This document shows positions 8,845-18,037 of a stretch of DNA of 64,000 nucleotides, in pieces. The stretch covers positions 1 to 64,000 of the forward strand of contig SVFJ01000010.1 of NCBI GenBank assembly GCA_015056925.1, written 5' to 3'. Origin of the DNA: Lachnospiraceae bacterium (GTDB lineage Bacteria; Bacillota; Clostridia; Lachnospirales; Lachnospiraceae). A model generated the notes under the pieces. That model made no database searches and was not told the origin of the DNA. It saw nothing but the letters and a program-made list of their open reading frames with translations. The translations under genes and the position numbers were made by a program. The number at the start of each line of letters is the position of its first letter. The first letter of the stretch is position 1.

Positions 8845-9726
8845 ATGAACTTATTAAACAAATTGGAGAAGAAATTAGGCAAATATGCAATAAGTAACAT
8901 ATCATTATATTTAATACTCTGTTATGGATGCGGGTATTTGTTAGGGCTGATTAATCCTTATTTTTTAAATTATCTGACACTGAATCCATATGAGATTCTG
9001 CATGGACAGGTATGGAGAATTTTTACATGGATTCTGGTTCCGCCGTCTAGTTTAGATATATTCACGATTATTACATTATATTTCTATTATTCGGTAGGAA
9101 GTTCTTTGGAGCGTACATGGGGAACTTTCCTTTATAATGTATATTTATTCATGGGAATGCTGTTTACAGTCATTGGAAGCTTCGTCGTTTTTGGGATTTA
9201 TCAGGCAACTGCTGCAGATGCGATTATGATGGCATATGGAAGTTATGAGAATTTCTATGCGCTTGCTTCAAGAGCATATTTTAGTACCTATTATGTAAAT
9301 ATGTCCATATTCCTTGCATTTGCTATGACATTCCCGAATGCGCAGGTGTTGTTATGGTTCCTGATTCCGGTAAAGATGAAGTGGATGGGAATTGTATATG
9401 TTGTTTTGATTGGATTACAGGTGGTACAGGGAGATTTAATATCACGAGTAGTGATTATTTCATCATTGTTGAACTTTATCGTATTTTTCCTTATGACAAG
9501 GAACGGACTGGGTATGCGTCTGTCGCCTAAGCAGGTGAAGCGCCGCTATGTGTATAAGACAGAAGTGAGAAGAGCAAGACCACAGTCGGTTGCCAAGCAT
9601 AAGTGTGCTATCTGCGGCAAGACAAGCGATGAATATCCGGAGCTGGAGTTCCGCTTCTGCTCTAAGTGTAACGGTGGATATGAGTACTGTCAGGACCATT
9701 TGTTTACACATACGCATGTGAATTAG
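8845..9726 (+). CDS. Rhomboid-like membrane protein with C-terminal zinc-binding motif
   Basis: A 293-residue integral membrane protein with about six hydrophobic segments between residues 20 and 215. The pattern (SLERTWGTFLY near 90, then FPNAQVLLWFLIPVKMKW near 155-172) is the layout of rhomboid and derlin folds. The GxSG catalytic serine motif of active rhomboids is not visible at the expected helix, and I see no matching histidine, so it is probably an inactive pseudo-rhomboid. The cytoplasmic tail (about 250-293) has CAIC, CSKC, a further Cys and clustered His, consistent with a small zinc-binding domain. It is followed 22 bases later by the sigma-like gene, suggesting an operon. GAGGTG precedes the ATG. 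Confidence 0.7.
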   Translation: MNLLNKLEKKLGKYAISNISLYLILCYGCGYLLGLINPYFLNYLTLNPYEILHGQVWRIFTWILVPPSSLDIFTIITLYFYYSVGSSLERTWGTFLYNVYLFMGMLFTVIGSFVVFGIYQATAADAIMMAYGSYENFYALASRAYFSTYYVNMSIFLAFAMTFPNAQVLLWFLIPVKMKWMGIVYVVLIGLQVVQGDLISRVVIISSLLNFIVFFLMTRNGLGMRLSPKQVKRRYVYKTEVRRARPQSVAKHKCAICGKTSDEYPELEFRFCSKCNGGYEYCQDHLFTHTHVN

Positions 9727-9748
9727 TAATTAGAATGGAGATTAAGAT

Positions 9749-10489
9749 ATGGAGATGAATCAGATTACCTTTGCAAAAACACTGGAACAGCTAAAGGAAA
9801 CTGCCAGATTACAGGATAATATGCTGACAAAGGAACAGATAGAGGAAGCTTTTGAGGAGATGCATTTGCAGGAGGCACAGTTTGAACTGATTTATGATTA
9901 TTTGAAGAAGAATCATATCGGCATTGATGAGCCGGCACCGGTAGATGAGAGTTTGACAGAGGAGGATGTCAACTATCTTGGTATTTACCTTGATGAACTG
10001 AAGGACCTTCCGACAGTAACAGACGGAGAGAAGAGAGCCATTATCATGTCAGCCATGGCAAAGGATAATACAGCCTGCAATAAATTAGTGGAGATTATGC
10101 TTCCTCAGGTAGTGGAGATAGCAAAGTTATATGCCGGACAGGGGGCACTGGTAGAGGATTTGATTGGTGAAGGCAATGTTGCACTGGCATTGGCATCAGG
10201 AATGCTTGACTGTGTGGAGACACCGGATGAGGTAGAGGGCTTTATGGCAAGGATGGTAATGGATGCCATGGAGGAGTATATCGGTGAGGATGTGCAGAAT
10301 CGTCAGGCAGACGAGGAGATGTTAGAGAGAGTCAACCGTGTGCAGGAGAAGTCACAGGAGATGGCAGAGGATTTGTTACGCAAGGTAACGGTTGAAGAGC
10401 TTGCAAAGGAAATGGAAATTGACGAGGATGAGATTCGCGAGGTAATCAGAATCTCGGGTAATAATATGGATTATATAGAAAAGGAGTAA
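9749..10489 (+). CDS. Shortened sigma-70-like protein lacking promoter-recognition regions
   Basis: A 246-residue, strongly acidic protein. Residues about 8-58 resemble sigma region 1.1 (a helical LTKEQIEEAF...LIYDYLKKNHIGI block). Residues about 75-97 resemble region 1.2 (YLDELKDLPTVTDGEK). Residues about 108-150 match region 2.1-2.2, the core-polymerase-binding part (LVEIMLPQVVEIAKLYAGQG then DLIGEGNVALALA). The section where region 2.3/2.4 should melt and read the -10 box has lost the aromatic and basic residues (FMARMVMDAMEEYI). A region-3-like helix pair follows (VTVEELAKEMEIDEDEIREVI), and region 4 is absent. It could bind core RNA polymerase without reading a promoter, perhaps as a modulator or sigma decoy; this is inference. 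It appears co-transcribed with the rhomboid-like gene. Confidence 0.65.
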   Translation: MEMNQITFAKTLEQLKETARLQDNMLTKEQIEEAFEEMHLQEAQFELIYDYLKKNHIGIDEPAPVDESLTEEDVNYLGIYLDELKDLPTVTDGEKRAIIMSAMAKDNTACNKLVEIMLPQVVEIAKLYAGQGALVEDLIGEGNVALALASGMLDCVETPDEVEGFMARMVMDAMEEYIGEDVQNRQADEEMLERVNRVQEKSQEMAEDLLRKVTVEELAKEMEIDEDEIREVIRISGNNMDYIEKE

Positions 10490-10545
10490 GTGTTCAGGTA
10501 GGTTGAAGCACTTGCTGCTGAAACCGTACCGATATGATGCGAATT

Positions 10546-10617
10546 GCAAAAATCCCATTGCGTAGCAATTTAAAATGGATTTTTGCATCGTAATTATGAA
10601 GGTACTGAATAATTACG
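10546..10617 (+). promoter_or_regulatory. Two consecutive hairpins between the sigma-like gene and the next gene
   Basis: Hairpin 1 pairs GCAAAAATCC (10546-10555) with GGATTTTTGC (10577-10586) and contains an inner ATTGC-GTA-GCAAT stem. Hairpin 2 pairs CGTAATTAT (10589-10597) with ATAATTACG (10609-10617). The second ends 13 bases before the next ATG, close to its ribosome-binding site GAGG, so it could affect translation or mRNA stability. Neither has a following T tract. Confidence 0.5.
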
Positions 10618-10630
10618 ATGAGGAAAAATA

Positions 10631-11077
10631 ATGGGTTTAAGTGATGAATTGATGAAGACCGAGCAGGTGCAGGATTTTAAGTATATCATGCAGGATACGG
10701 GAAATCTGTACTTTGGTAAGGAGCTTACCTATCAGGAGATATATAATAATGATGAAGTTCCGTTTAAGTTTAAAGCGGTGATAAATACTTATATTCAGAA
10801 GGATACAGACCTTGGTGTGAAGATGGTGGACCATATTGCTTCGATTACCAAGGAGGATTTTTGTTATCTTGTATATGAACAGCTGAAATTACAGGTGCGT
10901 GTTTACTATGGAGTGCCGAAGAAGAATCTGTTTGGTAAGGAGAAAACAAAGTGGATTCATACAACTTGTAAATGGAAAGACTTTGTGGAAAATTATCAGG
11001 ACAAAGTAAGAAACGGGGATGTTATGATTGAGGATGTGTCTGTTTCAAAGTTTGCGCTGATGGTGTTTAGTGTATAA
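10631..11077 (+). CDS. Conserved-looking hypothetical protein, 148 residues
   Basis: Not recognised. It is a soluble protein without a signal peptide or membrane segment. Visible features are an acidic, aromatic N-terminal half, a central segment (KLQVRVYYGVPKKNLFGKEK, about 86-105) with alternating hydrophobic residues that suggests beta-strands, a Trp/Lys-rich stretch (TKWIHTTCKWKDF) and a hydrophobic C-terminus. The start ATG has GAGGAAAA upstream. It lies 141 bases after the sigma-like gene, separated by two hairpins, and before the M16 peptidase. Its base composition matches its neighbours, so it looks resident. Confidence 0.75.
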   Translation: MGLSDELMKTEQVQDFKYIMQDTGNLYFGKELTYQEIYNNDEVPFKFKAVINTYIQKDTDLGVKMVDHIASITKEDFCYLVYEQLKLQVRVYYGVPKKNLFGKEKTKWIHTTCKWKDFVENYQDKVRNGDVMIEDVSVSKFALMVFSV

Positions 11078-11152
11078 TCATAAAGGGGCAATGTAAAAAT
11101 ATTGTGCCATAGGTACAAATATTACGGATGTTGGAAAGGCATGGTTAATGAA

Positions 11153-14080
11153 ATGAAAAGAATAGAAGATTTAGAAGCATATGAAGTGATAGATAAGCAT
11201 GAGATTGAAGAATTAAAATCCATGAGCCATCTTTTAAAGCATAAGAAGACAGGTGCTCGTATTGCGCTTTTGAGTAATGATGATGAGAATAAAGTGTTTT
11301 ATATCGGATTCCGTACGCCGCCTAAGGATTCGACAGGTGTACCGCATATTATTGAACACAGTGTATTGTGCGGTTCTAAGGAGTTTCCGATTAAGGACCC
11401 GTTTGTAGAGCTGGTAAAGGGTTCACTCAATACTTTTTTAAATGCGATGACTTATTCGGATAAGACCGTGTATCCCGTAGCAAGCTGTAATGATAAGGAT
11501 TTCCAGAATCTTTGTCATGTCTATCTGGATGCGGTATTCCATCCCAATATTTATAAAGAAGAGAAGATATTCAAGCAGGAGGGCTGGCACTACGAGCTTG
11601 AGAATGAAGATGACGAATTAACACTTAACGGTGTTGTATATAATGAAATGAAGGGAGCTTTCTCTTCACCGGATGATGTGCATGACAGAGAGGTGTTGAA
11701 TTCTCTTTATCCGGATACCGCATATGGGGTTGAGTCAGGCGGAGACCCCAAGGTAATCCCTGAGCTTACTTATGAGGCGTTTTTGGATTTCCATGGTAAG
11801 TATTATCACCCGTCCAACAGCTATATTTATCTGTATGGTAATATGGATATGGTGGAGAAGCTTACATGGATGGATGAGAAGTATCTGAGTCAGTATGACA
11901 GCTTGGAGATAGATTCGGCTTTGACTTTACAGCAGGCTTTTGAGAAGCCGTTAACCATTCATCATGATTATCCGGTGATGGAGGGCGAGTCTTTAGAGGA
12001 TAATACCTACCTCTCTTATAATGCAGTGGTGGGGACAAGCCTTGATAAGGAGCTTTACTATGGAATGCAACTGGTAGATTATGCTCTTTGCTCGGCAGCA
12101 GGTGCGCCGTTAAAGCTTGCTTTGATTCACAAGAATATCGGTACAGAGGTGTACAGCATCTATGAGAATGGTATTTACCAGCCATATTTTTCCATTGTAG
12201 CGAAGAATGCAAATGACAATCAACAGGAAGAGTTTGTGGCAACCATTGAGGAAGAGCTTCGTAAGGCTGTAAAGGAAGGCTTGGATAAAAAGTCACTTCT
12301 TGCAGGGCTTAATTACTATGAGTTTAAATATCGTGAGGCGGATTTTGGTTCGTATCCAAAGGGACTGATGTACGGTTTGCAGATGTTTGACACATGGCTG
12401 TATGATGATAAGAAGGCATTTGATTTGTTAGAGACCAATGAGGTATTTAAGTCTCTGAGAGAGAAGATAGACACAGATTATTATGAGCAGCTGATACAGA
12501 AGTATCTGATTGATAATCATCATAAGACAGTGCTTGTAGTATCACCTAAGGAAGGTCTGACAGCCAAAGAGGAGCAGGAGCTTGCCAAGAAGCTGCAGGA
12601 TTACAAGGCTACACTTGGTAAAGAAGAGATTGCAAAGATTGTGAAGGATACTTTGGAACTAAGAGAGTATCAGGAGTCAGAGGATTCACCGGAGGATATT
12701 GCGAAGCTTCCGATGCTTACAAGAGCAGATATGAAAAAGGAAGCAGAGGGCTTTATTAATGAGGAGCGCAAGATTGGAGATACCAAGGTATTGTTCCATG
12801 ATATTTTTACCAATGGTATCGGTTATGTGAAGTTAATTTTTGATGCTTCTAAGATTCCGCAGGATTTATTTGCCTATATCGGTATCTTTAAGAATGTACT
12901 GGGCTTTGTGGATACCAAGAGCTACACCTATGGAGAACTGAATAATGAGGTAAATATCCATACGGGTGGTGTAGGAACTTCTGTAAGCACTTATACGGAT
13001 GCATTGGATTTGTCAAAGTATAAGCTGGTGTTTGAGATGAAGACTAAGGCACTTTATGAAGAAATGGAGAATGCGATGAAGCTTCTTTGTGAGGTGCTTG
13101 TAAGCTCTAAGCTGGATGATAAGGCGAGAGTGAAGGAGATTGTTTCCGAGCTTAAGTCAAGAATGCAGGGTAATATGACAGCATCAGGTCATACTCTGGC
13201 AGCAGTCAGAGGTATGTCATACTTTAGTGAAACAGCAGCTATTTCAGAGCTTGTAAGTGGTATTCCATGCTACAGATTGCTTGAGAAGCTGGAGGCTGAG
13301 TATGATTTGTTAAGCGAAGATTTGGCACAGAAGCTGGTAAGCCTTGCAAAGTATCTGTTCAGACCGGAGAATCTGATGGTAGATATTACAGCGACTGAGG
13401 AAGGCTATGAGAAATTAACAAAGCTCTTACCGATACTTGTAGAGCAGCTTTATACAGAGCCGGTAGAGGAGTCAGAACTTAGCGTGACACCGATGCAGAA
13501 GAATGAAGGTTTCTGCTCTTCTGCACAAATTCAGTATGTGGGAAGAGCAGGTAATTACAGAGATGGCGGTAAGAATCCATACACAGGTGCATTGAAGGTA
13601 TTGAAGGTTATTCTTGGATATGATTATCTTTGGAATAATGTACGTGTGAAGGGTGGGGCATATGGCTGCATGTGTAACTTTGGTAAGACAGGAGACAGTT
13701 ATTTTGTTTCTTACCGTGACCCGAATCTTGCTAAGACCATGGAGACCTTTGAGGGAACAGGTAATTATTTAAGAGCCTTCAAGGCAGATGAAAGAACCAT
13801 GACGAAGTATATCATTGGTGCAATCGGTGATATGGATATTCCGTTAAATCCGTCAGCAAAGGGCAGCCGTTCGCTTGGCGCATATATGTCTAACATTGCC
13901 TTTGAAGATATCCAGAAGGAAAGAGATGAAGTGTTGAATTGTCAGGAGAAAGATATTCAGGCACTGGCAGCTTATATGGATGCCATGATGCAGCAGCGTG
14001 CAATCTGCGTTGTGGGTAACGGTCAGGCAATTGCAGATAATAAGGAATTATTTGACACAACAGAGAATTTGTTCCATTAA
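11153..14080 (+). CDS. M16C-family zinc metallopeptidase (presequence-protease-like)
   Basis: A 975-residue cytoplasmic peptidase of the PreP/insulinase type. The inverted zinc motif HIIEH is at residues 65-69 (H65 and H69 as ligands, E68 as the catalytic base), followed by the conserved LCGSKEFPIKDPF block and a SLNTFLNAMTYSDKT segment diagnostic of subfamily M16C. The M16C-associated middle domain follows, then the second, inactive M16 half with an RVKGGAYG motif (about 840). By family knowledge it closes around and degrades small unfolded peptides. The ATG at 11153 was preferred: the upstream TTG and ATG at 11102 and 11141 lack good ribosome-binding spacing, and MKRIEDLEAYEV resembles the usual family start. 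No signal peptide is present. Confidence 0.93.
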   Translation: MKRIEDLEAYEVIDKHEIEELKSMSHLLKHKKTGARIALLSNDDENKVFYIGFRTPPKDSTGVPHIIEHSVLCGSKEFPIKDPFVELVKGSLNTFLNAMTYSDKTVYPVASCNDKDFQNLCHVYLDAVFHPNIYKEEKIFKQEGWHYELENEDDELTLNGVVYNEMKGAFSSPDDVHDREVLNSLYPDTAYGVESGGDPKVIPELTYEAFLDFHGKYYHPSNSYIYLYGNMDMVEKLTWMDEKYLSQYDSLEIDSALTLQQAFEKPLTIHHDYPVMEGESLEDNTYLSYNAVVGTSLDKELYYGMQLVDYALCSAAGAPLKLALIHKNIGTEVYSIYENGIYQPYFSIVAKNANDNQQEEFVATIEEELRKAVKEGLDKKSLLAGLNYYEFKYREADFGSYPKGLMYGLQMFDTWLYDDKKAFDLLETNEVFKSLREKIDTDYYEQLIQKYLIDNHHKTVLVVSPKEGLTAKEEQELAKKLQDYKATLGKEEIAKIVKDTLELREYQESEDSPEDIAKLPMLTRADMKKEAEGFINEERKIGDTKVLFHDIFTNGIGYVKLIFDASKIPQDLFAYIGIFKNVLGFVDTKSYTYGELNNEVNIHTGGVGTSVSTYTDALDLSKYKLVFEMKTKALYEEMENAMKLLCEVLVSSKLDDKARVKEIVSELKSRMQGNMTASGHTLAAVRGMSYFSETAAISELVSGIPCYRLLEKLEAEYDLLSEDLAQKLVSLAKYLFRPENLMVDITATEEGYEKLTKLLPILVEQLYTEPVEESELSVTPMQKNEGFCSSAQIQYVGRAGNYRDGGKNPYTGALKVLKVILGYDYLWNNVRVKGGAYGCMCNFGKTGDSYFVSYRDPNLAKTMETFEGTGNYLRAFKADERTMTKYIIGAIGDMDIPLNPSAKGSRSLGAYMSNIAFEDIQKERDEVLNCQEKDIQALAAYMDAMMQQRAICVVGNGQAIADNKELFDTTENLFH

Positions 14081-14133
14081 TATAAAGATATGAACCTGAG
14101 AACAGGGATTTGAATTTAGAAAGGTACGTGCGA

Positions 14134-15036
14134 ATGAACGAAAAGTACAAATCAGGATTTGCTGCCTTAATCGGCAGACCAAATGTAGGTAAATCAACAC
14201 TTATGAATTGTCTGATTGGACAGAAGATTGCAATTACTTCTAAGAAGCCTCAGACAACCCGTAACAGAATCCAGACAGTATATACCTCTGATGAGGGACA
14301 GATTGTATTTGTGGATACACCGGGTATTCATAAGGCAAAGAATAAGCTTGGCGATTATATGGTAGGTGTGGCGGAGAGAAGTCTAAAGGAAGTAGATGTG
14401 ATTTTGTGGCTTGTTGAGCCAACAGATTATATCGGAGCCGGTGAGCAGCACATTATTGAGCAGCTTAAGAAGGTAAAGACTCCTGTTATTCTGGTCATTA
14501 ACAAGATTGATACCGTTAAGCGTGAGCAGCTGCTTGGTTATATTGATGCCTACAGAACACAGCTTGATTTCGCAGAGATTGTTCCTGTATCGGCATTAAA
14601 GGATGATAATACAGATACTTTAATTGAGCTGATTATGAAATATCTTCCATATGGGCCTGCGTTCTATGATGAGGACACAATTACAGACCAGCCTATGCGT
14701 CAGATTGTTGCAGAGCTGATTCGTGAGAAGGTGCTAAGAAGCATTGATGAGGAGATTCCGCACGGAGTAGCGGTAACCATTGAGGCTATGAAGTTTAGTA
14801 AGAAGATTGTAGATATTGATGCAACGATTATTTGTGAACGTGATTCCCATAAGGGAATTATCATCGGTAAGGGCGGTGCAATGCTTAAGAAAATCGGTTC
14901 TATGGCACGTCCTGAGATAGAGGACTTGTTAGAACAGCATGTGAATCTTCAGCTTTGGGTTAAGGTAAAGAAGGATTGGCGTGACAGTGATTTCCTGATT
15001 AAGAACTTTGGTTATAATCCTAAGGAAGATGAATAG
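14134..15036 (+). CDS. era: GTPase Era
   Basis: Essential GTP-binding protein that assists 16S rRNA processing and 30S assembly. The 300-residue length is standard. The G1 motif GRPNVGKS lies at 14-21, DTPG (G3) near 61 and NKID (G4) near 121; the C-terminal KH RNA-binding domain carries IIIGKGGAMLKKIG (about 243-256). The ATG at 14134 has GAAAGG 9 bases upstream; an in-frame TTG at 14110 precedes that site and is rejected. It heads the era-yqzL-recO run typical of Firmicutes. Confidence 0.98.
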   Translation: MNEKYKSGFAALIGRPNVGKSTLMNCLIGQKIAITSKKPQTTRNRIQTVYTSDEGQIVFVDTPGIHKAKNKLGDYMVGVAERSLKEVDVILWLVEPTDYIGAGEQHIIEQLKKVKTPVILVINKIDTVKREQLLGYIDAYRTQLDFAEIVPVSALKDDNTDTLIELIMKYLPYGPAFYDEDTITDQPMRQIVAELIREKVLRSIDEEIPHGVAVTIEAMKFSKKIVDIDATIICERDSHKGIIIGKGGAMLKKIGSMARPEIEDLLEQHVNLQLWVKVKKDWRDSDFLIKNFGYNPKEDE

Positions 15037-15090
15037 TATCTTATGATTGTGCAAATCCTATTCCTACAGACAACAGATGGAGGGAACAGG

Positions 15091-15270
15091 ATGCACGAGA
15101 ATGAATGGAAAAGTTTTGAAAAGACAGGTTGTATCGCGGATTATCTGCGTTACAAGGGGATTGTAACAACAGATGAGAAGTCAGTAAATAAAGCAGAAGA
15201 AATGCGAGAGTGTACGAATGCAGAATCCGGTAACAGTGACAGGAATTATCATCAAATCAGAACCTATTAG
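15091..15270 (+). CDS. yqzL: YqzL-family small protein
   Basis: A 59-residue protein between era and recO, the place where Firmicutes carry yqzL. The start ATG at 15091 has GGAGGG 6 bases upstream. The N-terminal core (ENEWKSFEKTGCIADYLRYK) has the family's W-x-x-F/F-x-x-TG...YL-x-YK pattern. The C-terminal half is polar and unrelated to the core, because the reading frame continues across the recO start: the last 53 bases overlap recO in another frame. Function is unknown in the family. The overlap suggests translational coupling with recO. Confidence 0.8.
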   Translation: MHENEWKSFEKTGCIADYLRYKGIVTTDEKSVNKAEEMRECTNAESGNSDRNYHQIRTY

Positions 15271-15865
15271 TGAATATGACAGAAGAGTGGTGCTGCTGAC
15301 CGGAGAGCGGGGCAAGATATCCGCATTTGCAAAGGGAGCCAGACGTCAGGGGAACCGCCTGATGGCACCAACCAATCCTTTTTCCTTTGGACAGTTTCGG
15401 GTTTATGAGGGAAGGACGGCATATAATCTGTCAGATGCAGAGATTACCAATTATTTTGAAGAGCTTAGACAGGATTTTGTTGGCGCATATTACGGTATGT
15501 ATTTTATGGAAATATGTGATTATTATGGCAGAGAGAATAATGACGAGAAGGAGCTTTTAAAGCTCCTATATCAGTCACTTAGGGCGTTATGTTCAGGTTC
15601 TATACCGAATCAATTGGTAAGATGTATCTTTGAGTTAAAAGCAATTATGATTAATGGGGAGTTTCCGGGTGTTGTAGGAAGTACACTCGGAGATTCCGCT
15701 GTTTATACCATTGAATACATAATGAGGACACCGGTGGAGAAGCTGTACAGCTTCGTGGTAACACAGGAGATATTATGTGAATTACGCGGCTTTTGTAAGC
15801 GTATTTGTAAAAGAGTATGGGATAGAGATTTTAAAAGTCTTGAAATACTTGAAAATCTTGAATAA
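15218..15865 (+). CDS. recO: DNA repair protein RecO, short form
   Basis: RecO helps load RecA at single-stranded gaps in the RecFOR pathway. The N-terminal OB fold is clear (VTGIIIKSEPISEYDRRVVL, then GERGKISAFAKGARR), followed by the helical domain. At 215 residues it is shorter than usual (about 240-255): the four-Cys zinc-finger insert normally found in the C-terminal half is missing and replaced by a short linker (about residues 147-157). The start at 15218 overlaps yqzL and has only a weak purine-rich site, consistent with coupled translation; a GTG a few codons on is possible. Confidence 0.92.
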   Translation: MQNPVTVTGIIIKSEPISEYDRRVVLLTGERGKISAFAKGARRQGNRLMAPTNPFSFGQFRVYEGRTAYNLSDAEITNYFEELRQDFVGAYYGMYFMEICDYYGRENNDEKELLKLLYQSLRALCSGSIPNQLVRCIFELKAIMINGEFPGVVGSTLGDSAVYTIEYIMRTPVEKLYSFVVTQEILCELRGFCKRICKRVWDRDFKSLEILENLE

Positions 15866-15918
15866 GTTCGATATAATAAAACGCGGTTTGGATTTATGAG
15901 GAAAGGCAGGAGATTATT

Positions 15919-16518
15919 GTGAGAAAATTTGTTTTATCTATAATACTGTCTGTCTTGATGACCAACGTAGTGGCATGTGGTGCCCAAAGTGTGAATCCGA
16001 AGTCGGATATGGTATCTTATATTAAGGTTCTTGAGGATGGCTCCATAGAGGGTGCTATTGTAGAGGATTTCAGTGAGTCCTATTACGATGTAGAGGGCTT
16101 GAAGAGTATGATTCAGGATGCTATTAACGAATATAATCAGAAAGACATTACAGCAGGGATTCAGTTAATATCATGTGAGCTTATTGATAAGCAGGTGAAG
16201 GTGATTTTACGATACGGTACCTATCGTTCTTATGCCGGCTTTAATTCCAGAGAGCTTTTTGTAGGAACGGTAAGAGAAGCTACGAAGCTCGGATACGATT
16301 TGGATGTCAGCTTTTCAGGAACAGGGAAGGCATCTGTTAATTTATCACAGAAGGAGCTTGAGGCACTGGAAGATATGAAGATTGTGATTGCCGAGGAGCC
16401 TGTCAGAGTGATATGCTATGATGAGATAGAGTACTATACAGAGTCAGGGACTTTGGTAGGAAAGAAAGCGGTTGATATGGAACATGCCAGCGGCTATGGT
16501 GTGGTTCTGTTCGAATAA
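15919..16518 (+). CDS. Putative lipoprotein, 199 residues
   Basis: Starts at GTG behind GGAAAGGCAGGAGAT. The N-terminus is a lipoprotein signal: MRK, a hydrophobic stretch, then VVAC with C20 as the predicted lipid-attached cysteine. The mature part is a soluble alpha/beta protein with regularly alternating hydrophobic residues and no recognised motif. Gene order (recO-lipoprotein-glyQS) suggests one transcript, with gaps of 53 and 34 bases. Function unknown; probably anchored on the outer face of the membrane. Confidence 0.8.
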   Translation: MRKFVLSIILSVLMTNVVACGAQSVNPKSDMVSYIKVLEDGSIEGAIVEDFSESYYDVEGLKSMIQDAINEYNQKDITAGIQLISCELIDKQVKVILRYGTYRSYAGFNSRELFVGTVREATKLGYDLDVSFSGTGKASVNLSQKELEALEDMKIVIAEEPVRVICYDEIEYYTESGTLVGKKAVDMEHASGYGVVLFE

Positions 16519-16552
16519 TAGTCGCATAAGCGACAGAATGTGAGGAAAAATA

Positions 16553-17941
16553 ATGGAAAAGACTATGGAGAAAATTGTTGCTTTAGCAAAGGCAAGAGGA
16601 TTTGTATATCCGGGTTCTGAGATTTATGGCGGACTTGCAAATACTTGGGATTACGGTAATCTTGGAGTCGAGCTTAAGAACAATGTAAAGAGAGCATGGT
16701 GGCAGAAGTTTGTACAGGAGAATCCTTATAACGTAGGTGTAGACTGTGCAATTCTTATGAATCCGCAGACATGGGTGGCATCAGGACATTTGGGTGGTTT
16801 CTCAGACCCGCTTATGGATTGTAAGGAGTGTCATGAGCGTTTCCGTGCAGATAAATTAATCGAGGATTATTGTGCAGAGAACGGTATCGCACTTGAGGAG
16901 TCTGTAGACTCATGGTCCAATGAGCAGATGAAGGCATTTGTAGAGGAGAAGAATATTGCATGTCCTACATGTGGTAAGCACAACTTCACAGATATTCGTC
17001 AGTTCAACCTTATGTTTAAGACTTTCCAGGGTGTTACAGAAGATGCTAAGAATACAGTATATTTAAGACCTGAGACAGCACAGGGTATTTTTGTTAACTT
17101 TAAGAATGTTCAGAGAACATCAAGAAAGAAGATTCCTTTTGGTATCGGACAGATTGGTAAGTCATTCAGAAATGAGATTACACCGGGTAACTTTACATTC
17201 CGTACAAGAGAGTTTGAACAGATGGAGCTTGAGTTCTTCTGTGAGCCTGGTACAGATTTAGAGTGGTTCCAGTATTGGAGAGCATTCTGCCGTGACTGGT
17301 TACTTAGTCTTGGTATCAAAGAGGATGAGATGCGTCTTCGTGACCATTCTCCTGAGGAGCTTTGCTTCTACTCTAAGGGAACAACAGATATCGAGTTCTT
17401 ATTCCCATTTGGATGGGGTGAGCTTTGGGGTATCGCTGACAGAACAGATTATGATTTAACACAGCACCAGAATATCTCAGGTGAGGATATGTCATACTTT
17501 GATGATGAGAAGAAGGAGAAGTATGTGCCATATGTTGTAGAGCCATCACTTGGTGCTGACCGTGTTGTACTTGCATTCCTTTGTGCAGCATATGATGAGG
17601 AAGAGATTGGTGAGGGAGATGTTAGAACAGTTCTTCATTTCCATCCTGCACTTGCACCGGTTAAGATTGGTGTGCTTCCACTGAGCAAGAAGTTAAATGA
17701 AGGCGCTGAGAAGATTTTCATGGAGCTTTCTAAGAAGTATAACTGTGAATTTGACGACAGAGGAAATATCGGTAAGAGATATCGCCGTCAGGACGAAATC
17801 GGTACACCATTCTGTATTACATACGATTTCGAGTCGGAAGAGGACCAGGCAGTTACAATCCGTTTCCGTGATACTATGGAGCAGGTTAGAGTTAAGATTG
17901 ATGAGCTTGATGCGTGGTTTGCAGATAAGTTTACATTCTAA
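16553..17941 (+). CDS. glyQS: Glycyl-tRNA synthetase, dimeric single-chain type
   Basis: Charges tRNA-Gly with glycine. At 462 residues it is the alpha2-type class II enzyme found in many Gram-positives, not the two-gene glyQ/glyS form. Class II signatures are visible: [14 protein letters not shown], then [21 protein letters not shown] (motif 2 region, about 205-225) and a motif 3 region [10 protein letters not shown] (about 331-340). A C-terminal anticodon-binding domain follows (about 360-462). A Cys-rich insertion (CKECHERF ... CPTCGKHNF) suggests a structural zinc site. The gene is closed by a strong terminator. Confidence 0.97.
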   Translation: MEKTMEKIVALAKARGFVYPGSEIYGGLANTWDYGNLGVELKNNVKRAWWQKFVQENPYNVGVDCAILMNPQTWVASGHLGGFSDPLMDCKECHERFRADKLIEDYCAENGIALEESVDSWSNEQMKAFVEEKNIACPTCGKHNFTDIRQFNLMFKTFQGVTEDAKNTVYLRPETAQGIFVNFKNVQRTSRKKIPFGIGQIGKSFRNEITPGNFTFRTREFEQMELEFFCEPGTDLEWFQYWRAFCRDWLLSLGIKEDEMRLRDHSPEELCFYSKGTTDIEFLFPFGWGELWGIADRTDYDLTQHQNISGEDMSYFDDEKKEKYVPYVVEPSLGADRVVLAFLCAAYDEEEIGEGDVRTVLHFHPALAPVKIGVLPLSKKLNEGAEKIFMELSKKYNCEFDDRGNIGKRYRRQDEIGTPFCITYDFESEEDQAVTIRFRDTMEQVRVKIDELDAWFADKFTF

Positions 17942-18003
17942 GATGGTTATATTGTTGATGAATCAATATAATATTTTTGAGAATGCTATATATGATTTAT
18001 AGG

Positions 18004-18033
18004 AAACGAGGAGTTTATGCTCCTCGTTTTTTT
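18004..18033 (+). terminator. Rho-independent terminator after glyQS
   Basis: A 10-bp stem (18004-18013 with 18020-18029), 6-base loop and a run of T ending at 18033. Confidence 0.9.
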
Positions 18034-18037
18034 AGGT

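Noticed and set aside
10490-10630. A mobile-element remnant between the sigma-like and 148-residue genes
   Set aside because: The inverted repeats are short and no similar copy was noticed elsewhere in the window, so a local RNA structure is the simpler reading.
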